Counted from the first letter of the stretch, positions 1 to 8,653 are shown. The stretch is 25,544 nt of DNA from an uncultured Bacteroidota bacterium (GCA_946479615.1 CAMLGR010000056.1:1-25544); one strand, 5' to 3'. The notes: generated from the sequence alone by a model not told the origin. Translations and numbers: made by a program.

Positions 1-304
1 GGGCCGCTGCCTTGGTGCGTCCCTCCCCCGTCCCGCAGATCTCACCGTCGGCGTGGCGGCAAGCGGCCGAGCAGGTGAAGACCGGATCGTGCGGCGGGCC
101 GGCGGCCGTGACGGTGAAGCCCAGATCGGTGATCGCATAGCAAAGCGCTTCGAGCAGGGTGATACCGGGATCATGAATATTATGATCCGTCCAGGTCTTC
201 GGGGCAAATGCCTGGATGACCGATAATCCTTCTGCACGGAGAAAATTAAAGTCCTGGCTTTTGAAGACTGGCGGCTGGGTTGATATGACCGGCGATGTAT
301 CCAT
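1..304 (-). CDS. eCIS baseplate protein, Afp12-like (N-terminal part, cut by window edge)
   Basis: The minus-strand frame opens with ATG at 302-304 and stays open to the window edge, giving the first 101 residues. Residues about 38-67 carry the string WTDHNIHDPGITLLE followed by ALCYAITDLGF. I recognise this as the N-terminal signature of the large second baseplate protein that follows the gp6/J-like protein in eCIS loci; it would help build the baseplate that triggers sheath contraction. The start lies 10 nt after the stop of the fibre gene, so it continues the same operon. After residue 67 the sequence changes character: it becomes rich in Ala, Gly, Pro and Cys and is written in very G+C-rich codons (about 75% G+C in positions 1-120 by hand count, against roughly 52% in 121-240). 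That part does not look like the family and may be an insertion or an assembly junction. Confidence 0.65.
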   Translation of the reverse strand, partial: MDTSPVISTQPPVFKSQDFNFLRAEGLSVIQAFAPKTWTDHNIHDPGITLLEALCYAITDLGFTVTAAGPPHDPVFTCSAACRHADGEICGTGEGRTKAAA

Positions 305-314
305 AATTCAGCAA

Positions 315-1391
315 TCAGTTTTTATTCTTCAGCTCAGCAATCTCTGTTTCAAGTTTTTCAACACGTTGGGTCAGCTCACGGATCGCATTGATCATAATAA
401 AAGTGAGTGGTGTGGAATCATAGGTCAGCAGATCTCTTTTCAACACATCATTGGAAGATGCTATCTCTGATTTCTTTACCATGAAGGGCAGCACTTCGTT
501 CAATTCCTGTGCGACCAAACCAGTATAGTCTTTACCATCATCCGGCATACCGGCTTCGCCATTGAATTTGTAGAATACAGGGCGGAGTTTGCATATTTCC
601 TTTAACCCGAAGGGTAATGATTTCACATCTTTCTTGACACGTATGTCGGAAGCTGTATCAGTAAATGTGCCACCACCTGGTTTACTCGCCGTACCCGATA
701 CCAGCAGGTTGCGCGGTGTGCCGGGCGCCAGTGCACCGATAGCCACGGCGCCATCTATTGTCACACTTGAAAATGGCGTCATTGTAATATTACCGGTTGT
801 CGATACCTGTAACCGAGCTGTATTATTTTGCATGAGCGCCAGTCTTGCATTGTTACCGGCATTGATATTTGTATTGCCCTGCGAATCCTGTCTTACTGCA
901 TACGCCGTATCCGAACCTCCCACCACATCATGACTGATATAAGCTGCATCATTGGTAGTACCATTATGAATAACCAGGTTACCAAAGCGAACACGCATCG
1001 CTGTACCGGTATTATTTCCCAACTGCACATCGAATTTGTGGGTAGGTGCCAGTACAAATGCGCCGACACCGACATTGCCTCCACCAAAAGCTACTGATGG
1101 GCCGCCGGCTACCGGTGTAAAGGCACCGGTTTCGCCTGCTACTGCTTTCCACACACCACCAGCGAATACTTCCACCTTACCTGCATTGAAACGTAAAGTA
1201 CCTTCTGCACCTGCGGCTGTATTGGCAAGAATGACACCGGCGGGAAGACTGAGGTTATTGCCCGCTGCAAGGCGCACCTTATCATCTTCTTTGTTAATGA
1301 AGGATTCAATAAAATCGGCAAAATCTTTGCCGGTGGGTCTTTCACCATCATCAAATTTCGATTTGAGATAGTTTCTGGTTTGATCTGCCAT
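315..1391 (-). CDS. eCIS tail-fibre-like protein with C-terminal peptidase S74 chaperone domain
   Basis: This 358-residue protein probably forms the receptor-binding fibre of the injection particle. Residues 1-45 are a charged N-terminal segment that may attach to the baseplate. Residues about 46-245 are Gly/Asn/Thr/Val-rich with short repeating beta-like units (for example AGNNLSLPAG, NINAGNNARL), typical of trimeric fibre shafts. Residues about 246-330 match the intramolecular chaperone of endosialidases and phage fibres (peptidase S74): a Ser248-Asp249 pair followed by IRVKKD, then GLVAQELNEVLP at 291-302. Residues 336-358 are a short coiled coil. In characterised S74 proteins the chaperone trimerises the fibre and is then cut off at the Ser of this motif; whether that happens here is inferred. 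The gene sits between two baseplate genes, 35 nt after the upstream stop. Target specificity cannot be read from the sequence. Confidence 0.8.
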   Translation of the reverse strand: MADQTRNYLKSKFDDGERPTGKDFADFIESFINKEDDKVRLAAGNNLSLPAGVILANTAAGAEGTLRFNAGKVEVFAGGVWKAVAGETGAFTPVAGGPSVAFGGGNVGVGAFVLAPTHKFDVQLGNNTGTAMRVRFGNLVIHNGTTNDAAYISHDVVGGSDTAYAVRQDSQGNTNINAGNNARLALMQNNTARLQVSTTGNITMTPFSSVTIDGAVAIGALAPGTPRNLLVSGTASKPGGGTFTDTASDIRVKKDVKSLPFGLKEICKLRPVFYKFNGEAGMPDDGKDYTGLVAQELNEVLPFMVKKSEIASSNDVLKRDLLTYDSTPLTFIMINAIRELTQRVEKLETEIAELKNKN

Positions 1392-1426
1392 TGTATTATT
1401 TTTTTATTGTGATCTGATGTAATTAT

Positions 1427-4400
1427 TTATGTAACAACTATAAAATCCAGTCCGATGATCATTTCGCCAATACCTATTTCCTGTACGCCTTCGCAAACAG
1501 CGCCATTCGCAGACAATACACCGATGCGGTGATTATTGGCCGATACCAGTATCGCATCCGGTCTTGTGCTTGCCGCCGTTTCTACCGGCACTCCTATTAC
1601 AAAGTCAACACCGATCGTTTTTCCCACACCATCAGGACCAATTGTTGGTGTAGGTGTGATACCGACGATAACATCCAGGTCAATGATCATATCACCAATG
1701 CCGCCATTGGCAATGCCTTTGTGCCGATGATAGAGATCGAAATCGATCACATGATCCACATATTCGCGTCCTTCTATAAAAGCCAGTATCTCCGAAGCCG
1801 ATATTTTTCCATCGAATACAATATCCTCACCTTCTTCATAGGCCCAGGGACTTAAAAAATGTTTGATCTCTTCTTCGAGTTTCAGGGAATGATATCCCGG
1901 ATCATAGCCGGGGTTGAAGATCACTTTACTATCTACCAGCAATGTTTCATAGACCGGGTTGGTAACGATCACATCGGAAAAAGCAGAAGTGAGTTGTCCT
2001 TCGATAAACTCTTCCACGCTCCTAAGGAAAGCGCCATTGGCTTTTGGCATCAATGGATTTCCTGTCGATCGTTTGCGCCAATCGGGTACCACCACTAGTT
2101 TCACGCTCCCGGGTGATAACCCATTATCCTCATTGGTATGCGGTAAACTTTTTACTTTGAACACCGCGGGAAATGTTTCCAGTAATAAGCGCTCATAATC
2201 AGAGAAGGTAACGGCCCTGTCGCGGTGCTTTAACCGTTCATGCACACGCTGATGATAGCTTTGATCCGATTCAGCGGCGCGGCCGCCAAAAGAAGCGTAT
2301 GGCTGTGTCAGCTTTTTTATCGCCGCCTGCTTTTTCATCATGGATGAAATACTGCCGGCCGGCAATGAACTATTTAAATGATCATTGTATTTATTTTCAA
2401 ATCCTTCGCCGATCACCAGCGATGCCCGCGCTGCCTGTGTATGCAATGCCTGGATGCTCGCTGCTCCATCTGCATTACTATCCACACTTGCCCGTAGCCA
2501 GTAAAGATCCGGTGGCATGAGCGTATGATTCTTTGTTGCATCGGCGCCAATGATTAGTCGTATTAAACCGGGCACCTGGAAACCACCGGTCTTATCTTCC
2601 AGTATATCCGATCTTGATATTTGCCGCCATTCACCACCGGCGAGATAACTCCAGGTAATGTCTTCTGGTTGCAGCAACTGCGATGAAGGCGTACTTCCTT
2701 CTTCCGGCTGCACCAATAATGATAACAATTGTGAAGGTGCTGCATCCTTAAGACCAATGTATAAAGCGCCCTGGTGCCGGCGCTGGGGGACAAGGTTCAC
2801 CACATCTACTTTATCCGATTCAACACCACCGAATACATCCAGTAAAAAGAATTGATCGATATAATTAGGGTTGTTCAATGTCAGAATATCGGTAGCGGTA
2901 TAATCCAGCGATACAGAACCGAGTGCAGGCGTATAGGGTTGTTGCGGTAAAACAATATCAGGTAATCCCAACCCTTTATCAATCGCCTGTTTGGCATACA
3001 TGACAGGAAATGTTTTATGACCGAATGCCTCGAAGGGCGCTTCGACCGGCAGGTTGCCAAGATCGGGTTTGGTTGGATTGGTCAATACGAGTTTGATAAA
3101 ACCCTGCTGAACCGTTGGATCGAATAAGGCAGGCGCTTGCTGGTCTGGCTGTCTTCTAAAACTGCTACCGGTTATTTTATTCGTGAAGATGGTTTTGTCG
3201 ATCGGGATGGTATTAGGGGCTGCGGTATCGCTGCCATCGAACAACGCCTGTTTGGAATCGGAAAGTTTGATCCAGTTCTTACCCGCTAAAAAATAAATAT
3301 CCGATTTAAACGCCAGGTAGTTGAGCGCGGAAACGCCATACCCTTTATAGTAGTCATTGAAATCGGCTGGCGGGTCCTGCCATTGCAAGGTAACTGCCAG
3401 CGAATTGATCGATTTACTGAATGCTTCTGCACTGCCGATATAAAAATTGCTGCCGATACGGGGTGTACCCGTGAATGGCAATGCGGGATTACCCGGCGCC
3501 TGTAACGATTGATCATTCTGCAAAAGAAGATTGCGCACTCCTTTTACATCCACATCGATCTTTATTTCCTGTACCGAGAATTTATCCAATATCCCGATAA
3601 GATAGGCCTCGCGCTTCAAACTCATCGTTAACACCGGCCAGGTTGTCTCCAGTAATAATTTATGTATATCTGAATTATATGCCACGATAGCCGGTGCCGA
3701 TTCATTGATCAATACGGAAATGATCAGCGTGGTATTGAATTCCCGCTGATCAGGAAGATCGGTTGGCGAAGGAACCAGGTCGGCTTTCAGTACTGCATCA
3801 GGTGACACCCATCCTTCCGCAGTCGTTAATTGTATATCGAGTGTATCTTTTAATACCAGTGCAGTAGCCTGTACCGGCGATTTCAATTGCAGGGTTAATG
3901 TGATCGTTCTTTTTCCCTCTGCCAGGAAGAAATTCGGAGAAGCAAATGCACAACCCAGGGTGGCTGGCTCCATGGGTTGCAATACATTGGTCTTTTCAGC
4001 AGTTGTTACACCAAATGGCCTCCAGCTGATCGCCGCACTGCGTAATTGGGTAGCATCGGTTGCCTTGAATAAAATTTTCTGTCCCGAATTATTCGTATCG
4101 GTAAAATCCGACATCAGCGAAGCGATCTGCGCATGACTGATCACATAATCGCTTTCCAGTGCATAATTGAGGGGCAACCCGGTACTGGTATTGCCTCCTT
4201 TTAAAATCGTTCCCTGTTTGAGTAAAACAGGCGCGGCATTTTTTGATAATTCAAACAATACATGTACTTCATCGGTAAGCGCCGCTCGCCGTTGCACCTG
4301 CAATACATCCTGGTAATAACAATTCAATCTTCGTAAGGGGAGTGTATTGATATCTTTCTGCGCATAACTATACAGCAACAGGAAAGAGATCAGCAGCGCG

Positions 4401-4696
4401 ATATGCGGGGGCCAGTCCTGGCGTGATAATAATAATTTATTCAGTTGCACTTCATCAGGCACATAACCAGCCGGCAATAATGTTTCCATAAATGCCTGCC
4501 AGTTGCCGCGCGCTGCATTGCTCAGATCGATATATCGTACCTGCGCACTCAATTCATAGAGGAATTGCAGGATATCGTGTTTCGATCTTCCATCGATTTT
4601 CACAGCAGCAGCATCCAGCGACAGTTCACTGCGCTCCGACTGGTTCACTCCATCGAGTGTGAGCAGGTATTGCTGTATGCTTTTATCGGTTGGCAT
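1427..4696 (-). CDS. eCIS baseplate J/gp47-like protein (Afp11-like)
   Basis: This 1089-residue protein is the large wedge component of the contractile baseplate, analogous to T4 gp6. Residues about 795-850 (GRAAESDQSYHQRVHERLKH, then DRAVTFSDYERLLLETFP) are the most recognisable part, seen in eCIS and T6SS baseplate J-like proteins. The N-terminal 750 residues are long beta-rich decorations that I do not recognise in detail. The last ~110 residues contain two related segments, GIGDMIIDLDVIVG and, at the extreme C-terminus, GIGEMIIGLDFIVVT. They flank a DFVIGVPVETA segment and an AILVSANNHRIGVL segment, and so look like an internal duplication. The ATG lies 3 nt after the gp25-like gene's stop, which suggests translational coupling. 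Assignment to the Afp11 rather than Afp12 position rests on gene order. Confidence 0.82.
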   Translation of the reverse strand: MPTDKSIQQYLLTLDGVNQSERSELSLDAAAVKIDGRSKHDILQFLYELSAQVRYIDLSNAARGNWQAFMETLLPAGYVPDEVQLNKLLLSRQDWPPHIALLISFLLLYSYAQKDINTLPLRRLNCYYQDVLQVQRRAALTDEVHVLFELSKNAAPVLLKQGTILKGGNTSTGLPLNYALESDYVISHAQIASLMSDFTDTNNSGQKILFKATDATQLRSAAISWRPFGVTTAEKTNVLQPMEPATLGCAFASPNFFLAEGKRTITLTLQLKSPVQATALVLKDTLDIQLTTAEGWVSPDAVLKADLVPSPTDLPDQREFNTTLIISVLINESAPAIVAYNSDIHKLLLETTWPVLTMSLKREAYLIGILDKFSVQEIKIDVDVKGVRNLLLQNDQSLQAPGNPALPFTGTPRIGSNFYIGSAEAFSKSINSLAVTLQWQDPPADFNDYYKGYGVSALNYLAFKSDIYFLAGKNWIKLSDSKQALFDGSDTAAPNTIPIDKTIFTNKITGSSFRRQPDQQAPALFDPTVQQGFIKLVLTNPTKPDLGNLPVEAPFEAFGHKTFPVMYAKQAIDKGLGLPDIVLPQQPYTPALGSVSLDYTATDILTLNNPNYIDQFFLLDVFGGVESDKVDVVNLVPQRRHQGALYIGLKDAAPSQLLSLLVQPEEGSTPSSQLLQPEDITWSYLAGGEWRQISRSDILEDKTGGFQVPGLIRLIIGADATKNHTLMPPDLYWLRASVDSNADGAASIQALHTQAARASLVIGEGFENKYNDHLNSSLPAGSISSMMKKQAAIKKLTQPYASFGGRAAESDQSYHQRVHERLKHRDRAVTFSDYERLLLETFPAVFKVKSLPHTNEDNGLSPGSVKLVVVPDWRKRSTGNPLMPKANGAFLRSVEEFIEGQLTSAFSDVIVTNPVYETLLVDSKVIFNPGYDPGYHSLKLEEEIKHFLSPWAYEEGEDIVFDGKISASEILAFIEGREYVDHVIDFDLYHRHKGIANGGIGDMIIDLDVIVGITPTPTIGPDGVGKTIGVDFVIGVPVETAASTRPDAILVSANNHRIGVLSANGAVCEGVQEIGIGEMIIGLDFIVVT

Positions 4697-4699
4697 TCT

Positions 4700-5101
4700 T
4701 TATTTCTCGTTTAAATAGAAAGGAAATACGAGGTTGGTTCTTGTATTGGTATTGCGAACGGTATAATCGACCAGTATCTCTACTCTTCCTGTTTCTTTGG
4801 GTGAGGCTGTCAATCTCACTTCATTCAGATCGATCCTTGGTTCATAAATAAGTAAGGCGGTTTCGATCTCCTGCTGAATGGCGCTTGCAGCTGTTGTCGT
4901 CAACGATTCAAACAACCAGCGTTCACGTTTCCATCCAAAACCCGGCTGCATTACCCGTTCACCTGTTTCAGTTGAAAGAATGAGTTCGATACTGCTTTTC
5001 ACATCAGCTTCTGCTTCCAGCATCTTCACTTCTTTTTCAAATTTGTCGAAGACAGGAGGAAAACTCCAGCCGCGTCCCAAGAATGAATTGTCATTTGCCA
5101 T
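4700..5101 (-). CDS. GPW/gp25-family baseplate wedge protein (Afp9-like)
   Basis: This 133-residue protein has the size and pattern of the gp25/GPW family (T4 gp25, TssE), which forms the core of the baseplate wedge and primes sheath polymerisation. The N-terminus FLGRGWSFPPVFD is the usual lead-in. A middle segment, SIELILSTETGERVMQPGFG (residues about 36-55), matches the conserved 'I..IL.T..GER.m.P.fG' motif. A helix (ASAIQQEIETAL) and the motif YEPRIDL follow. The C-terminus is beta-rich. It lies 10 nt after the PAAR gene and 3 nt before the baseplate-J gene, the usual eCIS arrangement. Confidence 0.9.
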   Translation of the reverse strand: MANDNSFLGRGWSFPPVFDKFEKEVKMLEAEADVKSSIELILSTETGERVMQPGFGWKRERWLFESLTTTAASAIQQEIETALLIYEPRIDLNEVRLTASPKETGRVEILVDYTVRNTNTRTNLVFPFYLNEK

Positions 5102-5111
5102 GATAAAAATT

Positions 5112-5402
5112 TTATCCTCCTATGATTACTGTTGTACAACCTCCCATGATCGTACCGCCATGTGCAGTGCTGTCTCCCATTCTTGCAGCAGGTACACCAC
5201 CGATCAGTACGGTTGCCGATCCTTTGATCACGGTATCCGGCGGACCGGTACAGGTGAGCATATCTCCTACCCGCAGCGCCGGCAAACCACCGATGAGCAC
5301 TGTGACCAGACCCGGCGGCAATGCAGGACCTCCTACATGCGGAACTGTTCCTGTTACCATCGGGCAAACATGCATATCACTGACACGGGCTGCTGCTGGC
5401 AT
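5112..5402 (-). CDS. PAAR-repeat spike tip protein (Afp10-like)
   Basis: This 96-residue protein is made of the Gly- and Val-rich repeats typical of PAAR proteins, which cap the VgrG trimer with a sharp, metal-bound cone. The sequence shows MPAAARVSDMHVCP at the start, two copies of a 'TVLIGG.PA.R.GD' unit (residues about 34-47 and 64-77), and the ending HGGTIMGGCTTVIIGG. Candidate metal ligands are His11, Cys13, His22, Cys51, His81 and Cys89; which ones bind is not determinable here. There is no C-terminal extension, so it is a bare tip without a fused effector. It lies between the VgrG-like and gp25-like genes with 10-nt gaps on both sides. Confidence 0.92.
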   Translation of the reverse strand: MPAAARVSDMHVCPMVTGTVPHVGGPALPPGLVTVLIGGLPALRVGDMLTCTGPPDTVIKGSATVLIGGVPAARMGDSTAHGGTIMGGCTTVIIGG

Positions 5403-5412
5403 TTTTTATTAT

Positions 5413-7155
5413 TTAATTGATTTGAACGATACTTCCTTTCACTACAGTCGTTGCAGCCGATTTGATCTCCGTTCCGACAGTACCTTCTGCCTTGAATTGT
5501 GTACCGGCTTTCAATGCCAGGTCCTGCTGGCTTTCAATCTTCACAGCTCCTTTGGCTTTCATCATAATATCCTTTGCACTTTCGATCGAAATGCCGTCGG
5601 ATGACATGACGATCTTATTGCCATGCTGATCTTCGATACCGATCTGCTTTTTATCATCATCGAAAGCAATCGTATTGCCCGCAGGCGTACTGATCGTGAA
5701 ACTGATCTTATCATCATTAAAAAGAAGGCTCATGCCGCTGCGGGAGAAATATCCTTTTTCATGATTATCATCGCTTGCTTCCAGTGGCGTGGCATTGGCA
5801 CTGCTATGCAGACCGCCAAGGATCACAGGTTGTCTCGGATCATTTTCCAGAAAACCTACTATCACTTCATCACCGATCTCGGGAAGAAAAAAGGTGCCGC
5901 GGTTATTTCCTGCATCCAGCGTACTGACACGCGCCCAGATACCATCGCCGTCCATACTCACCGAAGGGATTTTTACACGGATACGCGCTTCCCCATCAGG
6001 ATCGGCTTCCAGTGTTGTAACGATGGCCGTATGCAAACCCTGTATACCAGGCACTAAAAGATTGGCTGATTGTGCATCCGGGAATTCTTCTACCTGTAGT
6101 TTAGGCGTTAGCCCGAACTGCAGATCTGTTAACCAGTTGCCATGACTAAGCTCATGTCTTACTCCGCTGATCCATCCCATTCCATTCATACGATCGCCCA
6201 TACCTTCGAACCCGACAGTGATACCGGGAATGGCTGCAAATCCTTCCACCCTGGCGCGGCCACGGATAAAAGCCATCCGGCTTCTTAATAATCTTGCATC
6301 GGCCCAGTTCTGTACTTCTTCCTCACTTAATCTTCCGGCCTGCCTTACGATGAATTCATTGGCGCCAGCCATTGCACTGATACCGGCAGGATCGAAATTG
6401 CCGGGCGCTGTCCATTCAGGTTCGCTGGAATTCATTTCTACCAGTTCCTGTGCACCAGGATCCCATGACTGTGCTTTTACACTATTGAATTGCGTCGATC
6501 CATCTGCTTCCGCATCGAACTCGATCAGGTTCCTTCCAAAACTTACCGTAGCGGTAGTGGTGGTTTCTATTTTAGGTTTTATGATATTTATCTTTCCTTC
6601 GCTGGCGACTGTTACAAACCCCATCGCATCGAGACGACTGACCAGGAAATCCCAATCGGAACAATCGTACTGCACCATCTCCGCATGGGTAACAGGAGTA
6701 TCTTCTATATCACCGGTCAACGAATAGGCATCGAGTAAGGCAGCAGCGATATCACTGTCTGTAACATCATTATAGATAGCACTGTTTCTTGCTGTCGTCA
6801 TCAGCAGGGCCTTATCCCTGCATTCAATACGCAATTCTGTTTTCTGGCTGCGCACATATAAAGAATGCCTTACGACGATTCCTTTGAAAATAGTTTCTTC
6901 GGTACTGTGATACCCGGCCCTGATCTCGATCTCGTTACCGGGGACAAACCATTCTTCGTTGCTCACGGGCCAGTCGGTCAATCCTACATCGCCATCCGAT
7001 ACAATAATATAAGCAGCTGGTATATGATTGACCTGGCTATGCACTTCTACAGAGAAAACAGGAACAGTAGCGGCAAGCGGTTCACCATTGATCGTAATGG
7101 TAAAACTTACCAGGCTGGTATCCTGTTCAATCGGTAATAAAGCGCCTGCTTCCAT
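5413..7155 (-). CDS. VgrG/gp27-gp5-like spike protein (Afp8-like)
   Basis: This 580-residue protein is the central spike at the tip of the tube. The N-terminal ~360 residues resemble the gp27/phage late control D fold (for example NEIEIRAGYHSTEETIFKGI, and YDCSDWDFLVSRLDAMGFVT at about 164-183). Residues about 375-455 are the gp5 OB-fold: VKIPSVSMDGDGIWARV, then FFLPEIGDEVIVGFL and DPRQPVILGGL. The C-terminal ~115 residues are short strands rich in Ile, Lys and Ser that fit a trimeric beta-helix needle. No enzymatic C-terminal domain is seen. Its ATG overlaps the preceding stop by one base (TAATG), a sign of coupled translation with the LysM protein. The PAAR protein encoded next should sit on its tip. 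Confidence 0.92.
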   Translation of the reverse strand: MEAGALLPIEQDTSLVSFTITINGEPLAATVPVFSVEVHSQVNHIPAAYIIVSDGDVGLTDWPVSNEEWFVPGNEIEIRAGYHSTEETIFKGIVVRHSLYVRSQKTELRIECRDKALLMTTARNSAIYNDVTDSDIAAALLDAYSLTGDIEDTPVTHAEMVQYDCSDWDFLVSRLDAMGFVTVASEGKINIIKPKIETTTTATVSFGRNLIEFDAEADGSTQFNSVKAQSWDPGAQELVEMNSSEPEWTAPGNFDPAGISAMAGANEFIVRQAGRLSEEEVQNWADARLLRSRMAFIRGRARVEGFAAIPGITVGFEGMGDRMNGMGWISGVRHELSHGNWLTDLQFGLTPKLQVEEFPDAQSANLLVPGIQGLHTAIVTTLEADPDGEARIRVKIPSVSMDGDGIWARVSTLDAGNNRGTFFLPEIGDEVIVGFLENDPRQPVILGGLHSSANATPLEASDDNHEKGYFSRSGMSLLFNDDKISFTISTPAGNTIAFDDDKKQIGIEDQHGNKIVMSSDGISIESAKDIMMKAKGAVKIESQQDLALKAGTQFKAEGTVGTEIKSAATTVVKGSIVQIN

Positions 7156-7928
7156 TATTGTTTTTTATTGGTGGGTGGAAAAAATACCGTTGCTCCATCA
7201 CGAAGACTGCGGAAGTTGAATAGCTTATTGGTACGTGCTACTTCAATATAGTAAGCCGGTATACCATAAATACGATTGCTCATAAGCGGAAGTTTGTCAC
7301 CGGCGAGTACGGTACGCACATGGGTGAGATCGGGTGAATTTTTTTTCTCTTTGCTTTCGCGCAGCATATCGGCAATAGAACCCGAGAAACTGGCTTTGGC
7401 TTCTGCCCGTAATGGCGTACCATCGGGCTTGAATAATTTATAATTAATGGATAAGCTGTTGAGCACACCATCGAAAACCAACTTACCCCAGTTCAGCTGT
7501 ACTTTTCTTGGCCGGTGCTCGGTACCGTTAAACGTGTAGACTACCTTAGCGAACTTTTGCAATTCTTTCATCACATCATATTCTTCGCTGCCACCAAGCA
7601 ATCCTGCAATTGCCCCGGCAATCGGTATGCCATCGAGCGGGCCTGCATCGGGCGGTATCACACCTGTACCATCAAACAAAAAAGTAAACTCGAGTGCAGG
7701 TGGTGAAGTGTCGGCGTACTTGGCTTTGCTGCCGGAATTGCCATGTGCACGGCGCTGATCATAATTGACGCGGTAATTAATGGTATAGCTGTCGGGATTC
7801 ACCTGCACTTTGTATTTATCCTCATCGCTGTCGCTCAATGTGGGCTTGACACCGGGTTTTGTTTCCGGGTTAAACGCACAGATGATCATCTTCTCCAATT
7901 TTCCCGCACCAAATAAAGAATCAAGCAT
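7155..7928 (-). CDS. CIS tube-adaptor protein with LysM-like C-terminus (Afp7-like)
   Basis: This 257-residue protein probably joins the spike to the tube, the position held by Afp7 and related to T4 gp53. Residues about 14-95 (EKMIICAFNPET, VQVNPDSYTINYRVNYDQ, LEFTFLFDGTG) match what I know of the CIS-tube/Afp7 N-terminal domain. The C-terminal ~50 residues (VLAGDKLPLMSNRIYGIP, then LFNFRSLRDGATVFFPP) have the pattern of a LysM-type module, which in contractile tails binds protein rather than peptidoglycan. Both ends overlap their neighbours by one base in a TAATG arrangement, linking its translation to the DUF5908 gene before it and the spike gene after it. Confidence 0.85.
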   Translation of the reverse strand: MLDSLFGAGKLEKMIICAFNPETKPGVKPTLSDSDEDKYKVQVNPDSYTINYRVNYDQRRAHGNSGSKAKYADTSPPALEFTFLFDGTGVIPPDAGPLDGIPIAGAIAGLLGGSEEYDVMKELQKFAKVVYTFNGTEHRPRKVQLNWGKLVFDGVLNSLSINYKLFKPDGTPLRAEAKASFSGSIADMLRESKEKKNSPDLTHVRTVLAGDKLPLMSNRIYGIPAYYIEVARTNKLFNFRSLRDGATVFFPPTNKKQ

Positions 7929-8125
7929 TACCTGTTTTTTTGACGTTCAATAATTTTTAATACGGCCTGCGTACATTCTTCGATGATCGATTGCAATTCA
8001 TGATCGGTAAGTGCAGATGATGAACCGCCGCTGGCATTGTTACCACCACCGCTGCTATCGCCATTATTGGAAGCGATATCTTCCACGGTAGCCCGTATGA
8101 CCAGTTCCCTGACTTCGATTGGCAT
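7928..8125 (-). CDS. Small DUF5908-family eCIS protein
   Basis: This is a 65-residue protein. The start MPIEVRELVIRATVED is what I know as the DUF5908 family signature, small proteins that occur almost only inside eCIS loci of Bacteroidota and others. A Gly/Ser/Asn-rich linker (residues about 19-36) follows, then a helix rich in charged residues (DHELQSIIEECTQAVLKII). The family's role is not established; its constant place between tube and spike genes suggests a chaperone or a small structural part of the tube-baseplate junction. It ends in a TAATG overlap with the next gene and begins 13 nt after the tube-like gene's stop, so it is a real gene despite its size. Confidence 0.75.
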   Translation of the reverse strand: MPIEVRELVIRATVEDIASNNGDSSGGGNNASGGSSSALTDHELQSIIEECTQAVLKIIERQKNR

Positions 8126-8138
8126 TATTGAATTGATT

Positions 8139-8651
8139 TTAGATGCTTATACTGATATCCGCTGATGCTGCAAGTCCGGCAGCAAGATCAAGACCAACAC
8201 TGACCGGGTCATAGTATTTGAAGTATTGGTAATTTAAAACCAGGGTTTCTACAACGATCTCGTTATTGGCCGCATTGAAGCCGGAGATTTCCAGCTTTTT
8301 GGGTACTGCATTGATCAAATACCAATTGTAAAGCGGCACATGATCGGCATTCATCAGCGAAATCAGTACATTACTTGGTTTGAACCTGAACTCATCGATA
8401 GCCTGCCGTGCCCAATGCAGTACACCTGATCCCAGGAATTTTCCCCGCTTCAGTGTTACATCACCATATTTGGAACGGACCGGCAGGTTATGCACAAACC
8501 GGTGCTCACCACCTTCTGGTTTTGTTTCTGTTTCGATTTCTACACTTAGTCCGCTGACTTCGGAGAAACGAACATCATTGGGGAACTGCGGCAGGATCTC
8601 GAACAGGACCATAAAATGAAATCCTACCTGCGGATAATCAAATGCTGACAT
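8139..8651 (-). CDS. gp19-like tail tube protein, second copy (Afp5-like, tube base)
   Basis: This 170-residue protein is a T4 gp19-family tube protein. The N-terminus FDYPQVGFHFMVLFE, the motif VRFSEVSGLSVEIETE, the segment VTLKRGKFLGSGVLHW and the C-terminal EIVVETLVLNYQYFKYY are all standard family landmarks. It is longer at the C-terminus than the main tube protein and ends in a hydrophobic Ala/Ser-rich tail (LAAGLAASADISISI). In Afp/PVC particles the second tube paralogue forms a layer at the base of the tube next to the spike, and the gene order here fits that. It starts 2 nt after the stop of the main tube gene. Confidence 0.88.
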   Translation of the reverse strand: MSAFDYPQVGFHFMVLFEILPQFPNDVRFSEVSGLSVEIETETKPEGGEHRFVHNLPVRSKYGDVTLKRGKFLGSGVLHWARQAIDEFRFKPSNVLISLMNADHVPLYNWYLINAVPKKLEISGFNAANNEIVVETLVLNYQYFKYYDPVSVGLDLAAGLAASADISISI

Positions 8652-8653
8652 TA

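Noticed and set aside
4878..5420. Plus-strand open frame of 180 residues across the gp25-like and PAAR genes
   Set aside because: It covers two well-supported minus-strand genes, its translation is rich in Ser/Thr/Cys/His without a domain, and no plus-strand gene is credible anywhere in the window.
6218..6727. Plus-strand open frame of 169 residues inside the spike gene
   Set aside because: It is an antisense shadow of the VgrG-like coding sequence with no recognisable features.
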